Shown: piece after piece, positions 47,046 to 57,157 of the stretch
How positions within the stretch are numbered: the first letter of the stretch is position 1
How the letters are laid out: every line of letters begins with the position of its first letter
Source: Clostridium pasteurianum BC1
GTDB lineage: Bacteria; Bacillota; Clostridia; Clostridiales; Clostridiaceae
Direction of reading: 5' to 3'
Length of the DNA stretch: 64,000 nt
NCBI RefSeq assembly: GCF_000389635.1
Contig: NC_021182.1
Coordinates: forward strand, 2,046,001 to 2,110,000
The notes under the pieces: generated by a model
What the model was told of the DNA's origin: nothing
Database searches by the model: none
What the model saw: the letters and a program-made list of their open reading frames with translations, nothing else
Position numbers and translations under genes: made by a program

Positions 47046-47164
47046 TTGTAAATATGATATAATAATAGTAAATTAAAGATTGTAAAGAAATAATGATTTA
47101 TATATGAAATAATTCTAATATATAATAAAATATATAGATTTAATTTTAAAAGAAGGTGATATTA

Positions 47165-47380
47165 ATGCTTGATTACAAGGCTATGAATACCATTATTGAA
47201 GAAGCAATAGAAAATGAGAAGAAAAAAAGTTTTGATTTGGGAATTCCATGGACGTATGGTGACTCCACAGGTACATTAATTATAGAAGAATATAAAAATG
47301 GTGCAAAAAAAATATATAAAAAATTTGGCGATGAATTAAAATTGATAAAAGTTGAACCAGGAAAAGAAGGAGTAAATTAA
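47165..47380 (+). CDS. Small acidic protein upstream of a zeta-like kinase; possible antitoxin
   Basis: This 71-residue protein (MLDYKAMNTIIEEAIENEKKK start, then a beta-rich half with GTLIIEEYKNGAKKIYKKFG) has no family I recognise. Its stop abuts the ATG of the next gene with no gap, so the two are surely co-translated. A small first gene with a toxin-like kinase second is the usual toxin-antitoxin order. The ATG follows AGAAGGTGATATTA; a GTG nine bases earlier overlaps the ribosome site. Antitoxin function is inferred from context only. Confidence 0.7.
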   Translation: MLDYKAMNTIIEEAIENEKKKSFDLGIPWTYGDSTGTLIIEEYKNGAKKIYKKFGDELKLIKVEPGKEGVN

Positions 47381-47971
47381 ATGCCAAGACTATTAATCAT
47401 TGCTGGAGTAAATGGTTCAGGTAAAAGCACCTTATACAATCAAATGGAAAAGGTTATGAAAGTTGGCACGAAAATAAACGCTGATGATATTGCTAAAAGT
47501 CTTGGGGACTTTAATGACAGAAATATTCAATTTAAAGCAGGAAAAAAAGCTATAAAATTATTTAATGATTGTATAACTTCAAAAATTGATTTTAATTTTG
47601 AGACAACATTATCTGGTAAAAATATATTTAGAAAAATTGAAATTGCTAAGGCAAATGGATATATTATTGACATAATATATATTGCTATCGATAAGGAGAC
47701 TTCTAAACTAAGAATTAGCAATAGGGTTTTAAAGGGAGGACATAATATTTCAAGTAAAGATGTAGAACGAAGATATGATAAATCAATAAACAATTTTACT
47801 GATAACATAGATATGTTTAATAATGTCTATTTTTATGAAAATGAGGATTCAAAGCATAAACTGATTTTTTGTATTGAAGAGAATAAGATTAAGTATATAG
47901 AAAATCATAGTCCTAAATGGATAGAAAGAAAGTTTAATATTAATAAATTGTTGAGTAAGTTTGAAAGATAA
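47381..47971 (+). CDS. Zeta-toxin-like P-loop kinase
   Basis: This 196-residue protein has a Walker A (GVNGSGKST, residues 9-17), then INADDIAKSLGD (the NxDD element) and FNFETTLSGKNI with the Glu-Thr-Thr-Leu-Ser pattern seen in zeta/UDP-GlcNAc kinase toxins. VLKGGHNISSKDVERRYDKS follows, also typical. Zeta toxins phosphorylate UDP-N-acetylglucosamine and block cell-wall synthesis. The upstream 71-residue protein does not look like classical epsilon antitoxin. Small and complete; no start other than the ATG after the neighbour's stop is needed. Confidence 0.82.
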   Translation: MPRLLIIAGVNGSGKSTLYNQMEKVMKVGTKINADDIAKSLGDFNDRNIQFKAGKKAIKLFNDCITSKIDFNFETTLSGKNIFRKIEIAKANGYIIDIIYIAIDKETSKLRISNRVLKGGHNISSKDVERRYDKSINNFTDNIDMFNNVYFYENEDSKHKLIFCIEENKIKYIENHSPKWIERKFNINKLLSKFER

Positions 47972-48054
47972 TTTTAATGAATAATTGGTGGTAATAGGTT
48001 GTTGAGTTTTGTAGTTTTTTTATATTAAAATATTTTATTTTGACAGTGACAAGG

Positions 48055-48235
48055 CATTTGGAGTGCGTGGTAAGGCTATATAAGGCATAGAACCATTGAA
48101 AATACTAGGTTTTTGAATGATGAGAATATGCTAACGCAGACAATAAACATAGGGTAGGGTTGAGTAGGGGAACATAAAAATTCTTTATGTTATTTTCCTA
48201 CACACGGCATGTAGAGTGCGTATGTCTTTAGAAGA
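48055..48235 (+). repeat. Dispersed about 180-bp repeat, copy 1 (region 47972-48308 has no gene)
   Basis: GGAGTGCGTGGTAAGGCTATATAA..., AGAACCATTGAAAAT, GCAGACAATAA(A/G)CATAGGG, TAGGGTTGAGT and TTTCCTACACA are shared with 52196-52375 in order and orientation. A GAGTGCGT motif occurs near both ends of each copy. No known element is recognised. Confidence 0.75.
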
Positions 48236-48308
48236 AGAATATGTGAAAAAGCATAGCAAGAAGATTTGAATTGAGTCTTAAAGAGGATTAATTAGAGGAG
48301 GATACATT

Positions 48309-49433
48309 ATGAAAATTTCAAAAAAAGATGCGTTGATATGGTTTGAATTTTTCTCAATATTGCCAGAGGATGAGGAAATTATGACAAAACAACAAGAAAT
48401 CATTTACGCTACCTTTGCACAAATTGAGGCAGCAATCGATAATAGAAATGATACGTTAATGTCGGAAATTAGAGGTTTGAAAACTTTGGAGAATAGAACT
48501 TTTTTTGTGGGAAATGAAAGCAAATTTTCTAAGGGATGTCGTTCTTGTCTGATGGGAACTGGGTTGAGTGCAATTAGGAAAACAAACCAATGTAACGTAG
48601 AGTGCAAGTTCTGTTATAATTATGGGGAATTAGATAATATTCCTCCAATTGGTGAAGGTATGTGGGAGATCGGAGACACAAAATTTTATGAGAAAGATAT
48701 TGATTTACTTCTTTCCATACAACAGAAGCCCACTGGCATTTCCTATGTTTATTTAGAGCCATTCATGGAAATTGAAAAATACTATTCGATTATAAAGAAA
48801 TTTAGTAATGCTCAAATTTATCAACATTTATACACAAATGGTACTTTAGCTACAGAAGAGACATTAAAAGCATTAGGTCAAGCCGGTCTTGACGAGATAC
48901 GTTTCAACCTGGGTGCCTCTAATTGTTCAGACAAAGTTATTGAAAATATTGGAATAGCGAAAAAATATATTAAAAATGTAGGTATTGAAACTCCAATGAC
49001 TCCTGAGTTTTTCGAAGCATTTTTTAAGAAAAAGCAAGCAATTTTCGAGACAAAACTCGATTTTATCAATTGTGCAGAATTACATTTAAATGAGAATAAC
49101 ATAGACAATTATTATGAGGAAAATATGTATATTTCCAGACATGGCTATATATCTCCGATTTGGAGCAGGAAATTAACTCTGAAATTCATGAAGATAGCCG
49201 ATGAAGAAAACTGGGATTTAGCAATTCATGATTGCTCAAACCATACAAAATTTGCCAGAGATTTGAATTTGAGTAGCAAAGAGGGTAGGTGGTTCGGATC
49301 CAGTAATTATGGCTGTGAGTTTTCCAGGATACCATACGAAGTATTTTTACCAATACTGCGTGATGACAATTTTAAATTTTTAAGTGAAGAAGAATTGCCT
49401 GACGGCTATAAAGCAGGAGAGATGATTTTTTAG
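48309..49433 (+). CDS. Stand-alone radical SAM protein
   Basis: This 374-residue protein has the radical SAM cluster motif CNVECKFC (Cys95, Cys99, Cys102) followed by YNYG, plus an extra Cys pair (CRSC, 77-80) just before it. YVYLEPFMEIEKYY, YTNGTLATEETLKALGQAGLDEIRFNLGA and a C-terminal region with CSN and GCEF cysteines follow. The core resembles PflA-like and peptide-modifying branches, but no peptide substrate, SPASM gene or glycyl-radical enzyme is adjacent. AGAGGAGGATACATT precedes the ATG. The reaction cannot be predicted. Confidence 0.85.
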   Translation: MKISKKDALIWFEFFSILPEDEEIMTKQQEIIYATFAQIEAAIDNRNDTLMSEIRGLKTLENRTFFVGNESKFSKGCRSCLMGTGLSAIRKTNQCNVECKFCYNYGELDNIPPIGEGMWEIGDTKFYEKDIDLLLSIQQKPTGISYVYLEPFMEIEKYYSIIKKFSNAQIYQHLYTNGTLATEETLKALGQAGLDEIRFNLGASNCSDKVIENIGIAKKYIKNVGIETPMTPEFFEAFFKKKQAIFETKLDFINCAELHLNENNIDNYYEENMYISRHGYISPIWSRKLTLKFMKIADEENWDLAIHDCSNHTKFARDLNLSSKEGRWFGSSNYGCEFSRIPYEVFLPILRDDNFKFLSEEELPDGYKAGEMIF

Positions 49434-49703
49434 CTCAACATGTCTCGCTAGCACCTCGGAGGTGTAATTTCTTCCAGAGACAAGCAGTATTTTGCAATAT
49501 GCAAAACTAAAAAAGATAGCAAGACGGGTATTGCAAATCGAGTATTTGTCTCATTTTTAGCCTTAGACCAGACTTAGGGGGTCGCTAAGAAATATTTGCC
49601 AAATTGTATTTATAGCTTGTCTACACACAAATTAGACTACTCATGTAAATGGGTGGTTTTTTATCGTAGTAAAAAATTTTAGTAAAATATAAGGAGAAAA
49701 AGT
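49434..49703 (+). other. Gene-free gap with palindrome and tRNA-type terminator
   Basis: AGCACCTCGGAGGTGTAA (CACCTC/GAGGTG palindrome, 49450-49464), a TTTTGCAATATGCAAAA palindrome (49490-49506), a TTAGACC...GGGGTC hairpin (about 49563-49585) and, at 49635-49662, ACTACTCATGTAAATGGGTGGTTTTTT, the same type of terminator that follows the tRNA remnants. No tRNA sequence precedes it here. Confidence 0.55.
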
Positions 49704-49847
49704 ATGAGTAGTATAGGTAAAAAAATAACAGTTATAGGTTCACCTGGTAGTGGGAAAAGTACTTTTTCAAAAAAGCTTACAGAAAAAACAGGTATTTCAC
49801 TAAATAGCCAAAATGATAAGAAATCCATATTTGAGTCAACTAATTAA
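49704..49847 (+). pseudogene. N-terminal stub of a P-loop kinase (topology-modulation-protein-like)
   Basis: After AAGGAGAAAAAGT an ATG opens a 47-codon frame with KKITVIGSPGSGKSTFSKKL, a perfect Walker A of adenylate-kinase-like/FlaR proteins (normally about 170 residues). The sequence ends soon after. The 3' part is lost, and the end overlaps the tail of the opposing gene by 12 bases. Confidence 0.7.
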
Positions 49848-50348
49848 TTTTATTTTTATAAGATAATTCATGAATTTTCTAAGGCAAATATTCCAGATGC
49901 TCGAGTAAACAAGTGAAAATGAGAAAAAAATTAAAAAAGTTAAAGGAGTTGATAACGGACTGGTTAAATCTACAAACGGCGAAATACCTACTATATAAGT
50001 TAAAAATATCATACCAAGAGATAATGCTATGCTTGAAAATAATATAGAAATTATTATTCCCTTCCTATAAAGTAATGTTCCGATAACGATACCTAGTAGC
50101 CCGGTGGTAAAAAGCAGGATTATTGTCTCCTGCGCACTAACTATAACAAGAATTAATGCGGAAGAAAAAAATACAGTAAAACTAAGAGAAATATTAGAAA
50201 CAGCAGCTATCGCAATAGGTAGAGTACTTAATGGGCTTAAGGCCAACCCAATCGCGGGTAAAAATACAGGTGCTGATTGGAATAGTACAGCTATTGTTGT
50301 TAATATTCCTCCAATACAAATAAACCTGCCTATATTCATTTTTTTCAA
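49836..50348 (-). CDS. Small membrane protein, unknown function
   Basis: This 170-residue protein has five to six hydrophobic segments covering nearly its whole length. Pro/Gly-rich spacing (FLPAIGLALSPLSTLPIAIAA) and overall size resemble ECF-transporter S components or YbhL-type small membrane proteins, but no diagnostic motif is seen. It starts at TTG after AGGAGGCATTTAAA. It ends by overlapping the 3' end of a kinase stub, which suggests this border is a recombination junction. Confidence 0.6.
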   Translation of the reverse strand: MKKMNIGRFICIGGILTTIAVLFQSAPVFLPAIGLALSPLSTLPIAIAAVSNISLSFTVFFSSALILVIVSAQETIILLFTTGLLGIVIGTLLYRKGIIISILFSSIALSLGMIFLTYIVGISPFVDLTSPLSTPLTFLIFFSFSLVYSSIWNICLRKFMNYLIKIKLIS

Positions 50349-50595
50349 TTTAAATGCCTCCTATCAGGTGATACTAGTAATTTAGAATACTGATTGATGC
50401 GCGCATATTTCTGTATAAGCAATGAAGGTATATCTTCTTAATATACCTTCATTAAACGCTTTCATCATTTACATCAAATCAGTTTCAAAATTTATGAGGG
50501 AACATGATTGCTCTCTCTTGTTTGTATTATATTTCGATTCAATAAATCCTAGAAAGGGATTTATCTGGTATTAATTCGAATTTTATAATTATGAA

Positions 50596-52041
50596 TCATG
50601 GAACAATTTCAAAAACAGTACCTTGGTTAAAATCAGTCACATTCATAGAGCCATAAACCCCTAAATATAGTCTGGTTTGATTCAGATTCGTTCCCAAACT
50701 AGTATAATAAGCTGATTGAGATCCAAAATTATAATCGGTTTCAATAACACTAAAATCATTTAGTTTACAATCTGTTCTTGGCCTGGTATAAGCTAAAACC
50801 CCTCTAATCGGAGGTTGAGATCCTTCATCCCGGGCAAAATCAGTAAACACAACGCTTCCAGTTAAACCGGGAATTCCATTCCCCATATATGACTGGACTC
50901 CCGTAAGTGCAGTTCCTCCAAACTTATCCGGTCGGGGATCTTTATGAAAATAACTAGTTAGAGGCTGAAGACGCTGCACTGAAGTTTTTACTGTATCATT
51001 GTAATAAGCAATTGTTTTCTCATCCAAAGTTGGATTTGCAGAGCAGCCCCTTATAATCGAAGTAGGAAAAGCACCTTCCCACCCTCGCCAGCCAAAGTTA
51101 ATAAATCCTTCTTGGTCAGGATCAGATTTCATTAAAGAAGCTTGAATAAGCTGAGTAACCGGTATTGGTTTATAATTAACGAATGAAAAAATTGACTCTA
51201 CCAGATCCTGTCCGACAATTCCTACATATTTGATATACTGGTTATAAAACCTTTGAAATGAAATGCCAGGTATATTGCGAACCCCTTTGGCAATTACCAT
51301 AAGCGTTTCCTGAATAGGTGCGGGAAGTTCATTAAAACGTGTGACTACCGGTGGATTATTGATAAATGTATTCTTAGCTACATCAATTTCAATTATTTTA
51401 CCGGCAATTTCCATATCATCCTGGCTTGAATTAAATGGATCATAGCCTGATCCACCATCTCCAGTTGTTAAAACAAGCTTTCCTGTTTCAGGTGAAAAGT
51501 TTAAGCTATTGACACCATTATGATTAAAAAATGGTCTTCTTAAATTTAGTAATGTCCTCCGTTTTTGAGGTTGACCATTCGATTGTAAAATCCATTCTTC
51601 AACTGTATCAATATGATCATATTGAATTTCTCTATTTATCCACTTTAGATTTAAGGTTCTAGGGTCACACGGGTTAGGCTTAAAAAATTCAGGAAGACCT
51701 TGTCTTGAAACTTCTGAACTAGGAAGAGCACCTGGACCTTGTGTTCCAGCTACTGAATAATGAAGATAAAACAGACCATTATAATAAAATTCCGGATGAA
51801 ACGCTAGTCCTAGCAATCCCCGTTCATCATATCTACCGCCAGAAAAACCTAGTCTTATGATTCTCGGACGAATATCTAAAAAAGTTCTTATAACACCGTT
51901 TCCAATGTAAAAGATCTCTCCTACCTGGGTTGCAATAAATAATCTTTCAATTGAGTCACCCGGAAGTATAGCTGTTTTCAAAACAGTGGGTAAATTTATC
52001 TTACTAACAATGGGCCGTAAACTAACTTTAACTTTTATCAA
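50596..52041 (-). CDS. Glucose/sorbosone dehydrogenase-like beta-propeller protein
   Basis: This 481-residue protein has no signal peptide. FYIGNGVIRTFLDIRPR, DERGLLGLAFHPEFYYNG, NHNGVNSLNFSPETGKLVLTTGDGGSG and FINFGWRGWEGAFP are hallmarks of the GSDH/sorbosone dehydrogenase family, six-bladed propellers that usually bind pyrroloquinoline quinone and calcium. Clostridia generally do not make PQQ, so a classical dehydrogenase role is doubtful. Codon use is visibly GC-richer than its neighbours, suggesting recent transfer. It starts at TTG 10 bases after AAGGAGTG. Confidence 0.8.
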   Translation of the reverse strand: MIKVKVSLRPIVSKINLPTVLKTAILPGDSIERLFIATQVGEIFYIGNGVIRTFLDIRPRIIRLGFSGGRYDERGLLGLAFHPEFYYNGLFYLHYSVAGTQGPGALPSSEVSRQGLPEFFKPNPCDPRTLNLKWINREIQYDHIDTVEEWILQSNGQPQKRRTLLNLRRPFFNHNGVNSLNFSPETGKLVLTTGDGGSGYDPFNSSQDDMEIAGKIIEIDVAKNTFINNPPVVTRFNELPAPIQETLMVIAKGVRNIPGISFQRFYNQYIKYVGIVGQDLVESIFSFVNYKPIPVTQLIQASLMKSDPDQEGFINFGWRGWEGAFPTSIIRGCSANPTLDEKTIAYYNDTVKTSVQRLQPLTSYFHKDPRPDKFGGTALTGVQSYMGNGIPGLTGSVVFTDFARDEGSQPPIRGVLAYTRPRTDCKLNDFSVIETDYNFGSQSAYYTSLGTNLNQTRLYLGVYGSMNVTDFNQGTVFEIVP

Positions 52042-52163
52042 CTAACTGTACACTCCTTCATATTCTTTTCTTTTATAAGAATATGATTAGAACTGTTCTA
52101 TTAGTACTAAATTGAGACCGGGGAATCTGATGATGCATTGCACCATTTTCCTGATGTCAAGGG

Positions 52164-52192
52164 GGTACCAGCTTCAAGCGGTATCTTTTTTT
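52164..52192 (+). terminator. Rho-independent terminator without an intact gene
   Basis: GGTACC pairs with GGTATC around AGCTTCAAGC, followed by seven Ts. No plus-strand gene ends here, so it may belong to a deleted gene. Confidence 0.6.
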
Positions 52193-52195
52193 GTA

Positions 52196-52375
52196 TCCTC
52201 AAGGCACCTCGAGTGCGTGGTAAGGCTATATAAAGCTTAGAACCATTGAAAATGCTGGATTTGTGAATGATTAAAATATGTTCCCGCAGACAATAAGCAT
52301 AGGGTAGGGTTGAGTGAGGTAACATTATGTTTCCTACACAGAGCACCTCGAGTGTGTTGTGAAGATAGAGAAGAA
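52196..52375 (+). repeat. Dispersed about 180-bp repeat, copy 2
   Basis: Begins GGCACCTCGAGTGCGTGGTA and ends near GAGCACCTCGAGTGTGT, so its own ends are direct repeats. See copy 1 at 48055. Confidence 0.75.
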
Positions 52376-52786
52376 ATAGTCTGATATCAAAAGCTTTGAA
52401 GGATTTTAAGTAAATGTTGAAGTGTGTTTTATGTTCTTTCAGACTATGGGTTGAGAGAATTTTTAATTCAGAGGGTGACCCTCGGAATTAAAATTTTTCT
52501 TGCAAAAAATACAATTCCCGGGCTTAAAAAGCTTGGGAAAAGGTGTAAAATATATTTATGCGAATTATAAATTTAACACACAAAGATTATACTATTCATT
52601 ACAGTTTTTATCAATTAAAACTGCCACTAAATATAGAATACATAATTCCAAAAGATGATTCTGTGAGGTTGCTATTATATTTGAGTATAATGTAAAAGGT
52701 AATATGGATCTAGTGTTGATATTTACAGCAAATATACAAAATGTTATAATTCAGATAAAAATTTGTTTGAAGGATAGGATGAAAAC

Positions 52787-53551
52787 ATGTATTTAGAAGA
52801 ATTGGTTAATAATAATTACGACAAACTAAATCAAAACGACCTATATATATGGAACTATATACATAACCATAAGCGAGAATGTTGTAAAATGTCTATTGGT
52901 GAGTTAGCAACAAAATGTAACATTTCCAGAGCAGCAATTACTAGATTTACTCAGAAGTTATCATTAGAAGGATTTAGCGAGTTTAAATTAAGGCTAAAAT
53001 TGGAATATGAAGAAAGAGATAACAGTAAAGATAGTACTGTAGATGATATCTATGAAAATTATTACAAAATAGTAGAAGATATGAGAAAGAAAGATATTTT
53101 AGAAATATGCAGTTTGATTTATCATGCAAAGCAGATCTTTGTCTATGGGACAGGAACTGTACAAGATACAGTAGCAAATGAACTAAAAAGATATTTTTTA
53201 AGTGTTAATAAATTTTTTATTACATTACATGGAGAAGGTGAAATAGATACGGTATCAGATATGGCTACGGAAGAAGATTTAATTGTAATTATATCGTTGT
53301 CTGGTGAAACAAAACCTGCAGTTGAATTCGGGAAAAAAATAAAAGCCAAAAATATACCTTCTATCTCTATTACGAAGTTATCTGATAATCAAGTGGCAAG
53401 ATTATGCAATCAGAGTTTATATATTACTACTAAATGTATGAAAATAAAAGAAGAAACTGTTTTTGAAAGCACAATTCAGTATTTTATTTTAGTTGAAATG
53501 TTATATATAAAATATATTACGTATTTAAAGCAATTAGGGAAAATTCAATAA
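52787..53551 (+). CDS. RpiR-family transcription regulator of the alpha-glucoside operon
   Basis: This 254-residue protein has an N-terminal HTH_6 domain (MSIGELATKCNISRAAITRFTQKL) and a SIS sugar-phosphate-binding domain (IFVYGTGTVQDTVANELKRYF, DLIVIISLSGETKPAVEFGKK). Such proteins sense phosphosugars and control nearby PTS genes; this one lies upstream of IIBC and the phospho-glucosidase, as in other malX-malA type loci. The ATG follows GAAGGATAGGATGAAAAC. Confidence 0.9.
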   Translation: MYLEELVNNNYDKLNQNDLYIWNYIHNHKRECCKMSIGELATKCNISRAAITRFTQKLSLEGFSEFKLRLKLEYEERDNSKDSTVDDIYENYYKIVEDMRKKDILEICSLIYHAKQIFVYGTGTVQDTVANELKRYFLSVNKFFITLHGEGEIDTVSDMATEEDLIVIISLSGETKPAVEFGKKIKAKNIPSISITKLSDNQVARLCNQSLYITTKCMKIKEETVFESTIQYFILVEMLYIKYITYLKQLGKIQ

Positions 53552-53566
53552 AATATGATTATTTAT

Positions 53567-53632
53567 AAGGCATCTGAAAATAAATAAGAAGTCAAATATA
53601 CGAGCATACTGACTAGTTATTTATTTACGATG
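53567..53632. repeat. Dispersed palindromic repeat, copy C
   Basis: AAGGCATCTGAAAATAAATAAG at the left is inverted in the right end (TTATTTATTTACGATG). The centre CATACTGACTAGTTATTTATTT equals the partial copy at 25217. Confidence 0.6.
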
Positions 53633-53856
53633 ACTAAGAAAGATGGTAAATACAAAGTTGTCATAGCAGTTATGTGTCAGCTTTTTTTGTGTCATTATGA
53701 ACAAGGAATTTGAAGAACAAGCTGTGCAAAGGTACAAATTATGTTCAAATAATTTAAAAACGCACATAAGAACTAAATGAATTAAAAGCATTGAACAAGT
53801 CTGAAGTACTTGTTAAGATAGATTCATACAAGATATCTTGATAAAATTTGTTGAAT

Positions 53857-53969
53857 TGGAAACGTATTATTTTTTATTGAATTCTAAAAGGAAGAGTTTA
53901 AGGAAATTTAAAGGAGGAGAAAATATTGTAATAAGTTTTTCTTTGCAAATGTTGTTGTAAACGTTATAT
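53857..53969 (+). promoter_or_regulatory. Two CcpA (cre)-like sites before the PTS gene
   Basis: TGGAAACGTATTAT (53857-53870) and TGTAAACGTTATAT (53956-53969) each fit the cre consensus TGNAANCGNWNNCW except for one position. The second lies 28 bases before the PTS start. This predicts repression by glucose through CcpA. The 445-base gap from the regulator holds no gene. Confidence 0.55.
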
Positions 53970-53996
53970 TAAAATTTTTTTGGGAGGTAAAAAAGA

Positions 53997-55592
53997 ATGA
54001 TGAAAAAAATTCAGCGTTTTGGGGCTGCAATGTTTACTCCAGTTTTATTCTTTGCTTTTTATGGTTTGACTGTTGGATTATCTCTATTATTTACGAATTC
54101 TGATATTTTAGGATCTATTGCAAATAAAGGTACAGCTTGGTATAACTTTTGGTATGTAGTTCAACAAGGTTCATGGACGGTATTCAATCAATTACCACTA
54201 TTATTCGTAATTGGTTTACCTATAGGACTAGCTAAAAAAGCGCAAGCACGTGCTTGTTTAGAAACTTTAGTAATTTATTTGACCTTTAACTATTTTGTTA
54301 ATGCTATTTTAACTCTTTCAGGTTCAACTTTTGGTGTTAACTTCAACTTATCGCCTGGAGTTACTAATGGAGTTTCAAGTGGACTTGCAATGATTGCTGG
54401 TATTAAAACTCTTGATACAGGGATGTTAGGTGCTATTTTAATTGCAGGTATAACTGTATACCTGCATGATAAATTCTTTGAGAAGAGATTGCCAGCTTAT
54501 TTAGGAATTTTTCAAGGTTCAGTCTTTGTAGCAGCAATAGGATTTGTTGTTATGATTCCAACAGCACTTGCAATTTGCTTAATTTGGCCAAAAGTTCAAG
54601 GTGGAATGGGTTCACTACAAGGATTCTTATCTTCATCTGGAGTTATTGGGGTATGGATTTATACATTCTTAGAACGTATTTTAATTCCAACCGGTTTACA
54701 TCACTTTATATACGCACCATTTACATTAGGACCAGCAGTAGTACCTGATGGTATAGTTGCATACTGGGCAAAACACTTACCGGACTTTGCAACAAGTACA
54801 AAATCACTAAAAGAAATGTTCCCAGCTGGTGGTTTTGCACTAACTGGACATTCTAAGGTATTTGGATGTTTGGGTATAGCGCTAGCAATTTATGCAACGG
54901 CTAAACCAGAAAAGAAAAAAATAGTGGCAGGTTTACTTATTCCAGCAACACTGACAGCTATGCTATCGGGTGTTACAGAACCACTTGAATTTACATTCTT
55001 ATTTGTAGCTCCAGCATTATTTGCTGTACATGCTGTTTTAGCAGCAACTTTAGCAGCAACAGAATATGCATTTGGTGTATCAGGTTATTTTTGTGATGGG
55101 CTAATTAACTGGTTTGCACTAAACTGGTTACCATTATTTAAATATCACCCATTTACTTATATAACACAAATAATAATTGGTTTGTGTTTTACAGCAATAT
55201 ACTTCTTTGTATTCCGTTTCTTAATACTAAAGTTCAACTTTGCAACTCCAGGTCGTGAAGCAGAGGATGAAGAAACTAAGCTTTATACAAAAGCTGATTA
55301 TAAAGCTAAACAAGGTGCAGCTGTAGAAAATAAAAGAGAAGTAGTAGAAGGCAGTCAAGCATTACAATTTTTACAGGCATTAGGTGGAAGTGAAAATATT
55401 GATGATGTTACAAATTGTGCAACTAGACTTCGTGTGTCTGTAAAAGATGAAAGTAAGTTAGCTCCTGACAGTGTTTTCAAAAAAGCTGGAGCACATGGAG
55501 TAGTGAGAAAAGGAAAAGCCATTCAAGTTATTGTAGGCTTATCAGTTCCGCAAGTAAGAGAAGAGTTTGAAGGTTTATTAGGTTCAGAATAA
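53997..55592 (+). CDS. malX: PTS alpha-glucoside-specific IIBC component
   Basis: This 531-residue permease has about ten membrane helices (IIC domain, residues 1-420). The SGVTEPLEFTFLFVAP motif and FLERILIPTGLHHFIYAP are typical of the glucose/alpha-glucoside superfamily. A IIB domain follows with the phosphorylated Cys474 in DVTNCATRLRV. It imports a disaccharide and phosphorylates it. There is no IIA domain in the protein; the separate IIA gene at 57158 is probably the partner. The ATG follows GGGAGGTAAAAAAG. Codon use is slightly different from the chromosomal genes. Confidence 0.92.
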   Translation: MMKKIQRFGAAMFTPVLFFAFYGLTVGLSLLFTNSDILGSIANKGTAWYNFWYVVQQGSWTVFNQLPLLFVIGLPIGLAKKAQARACLETLVIYLTFNYFVNAILTLSGSTFGVNFNLSPGVTNGVSSGLAMIAGIKTLDTGMLGAILIAGITVYLHDKFFEKRLPAYLGIFQGSVFVAAIGFVVMIPTALAICLIWPKVQGGMGSLQGFLSSSGVIGVWIYTFLERILIPTGLHHFIYAPFTLGPAVVPDGIVAYWAKHLPDFATSTKSLKEMFPAGGFALTGHSKVFGCLGIALAIYATAKPEKKKIVAGLLIPATLTAMLSGVTEPLEFTFLFVAPALFAVHAVLAATLAATEYAFGVSGYFCDGLINWFALNWLPLFKYHPFTYITQIIIGLCFTAIYFFVFRFLILKFNFATPGREAEDEETKLYTKADYKAKQGAAVENKREVVEGSQALQFLQALGGSENIDDVTNCATRLRVSVKDESKLAPDSVFKKAGAHGVVRKGKAIQVIVGLSVPQVREEFEGLLGSE

Positions 55593-55663
55593 ATTTAGAA
55601 AAATAAATTAAAGGTTATTTTTTTAAATTAATTTTATAAATGATATTAATATAAAAATTATAA

Positions 55664-57010
<1,347 letters not shown>

Positions 57011-57157
57011 AGAGAGGAAAATATAAAGGTGCTGTCGCATTAAGGAATTTGTGCACAATATATTGTTCTGCAAATATAGAGTATTCACAATATATTGTGG
57101 CATTTTTACTTAGTGCTACAGCTCATATTTTAAATTATTTTAAGAGGTGAAAGAATT

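Larger units (their letters stand above)
52042..52786 (+). other. Gene-free region with terminator and repeat copy
   Basis: Holds a terminator at 52164-52192 and the second copy of the 180-bp repeat (52196-52375). A short plus-strand frame ending about 52230 (..SDDALHHFPDVKGV.. then VRGKAI and a stop) may be the relic of a lost gene's C-terminus. CTCGGAATT/AATTCCGAGG-like arms are seen near 52480. TATAAT at 52745-52750 precedes the RpiR gene. Confidence 0.5.

Noticed and set aside
52107-52346. 79-codon minus-strand ORF ending PVSI
   Set aside because: It lies antisense to the terminator and the 180-bp repeat, has no ribosome site and matches no family.
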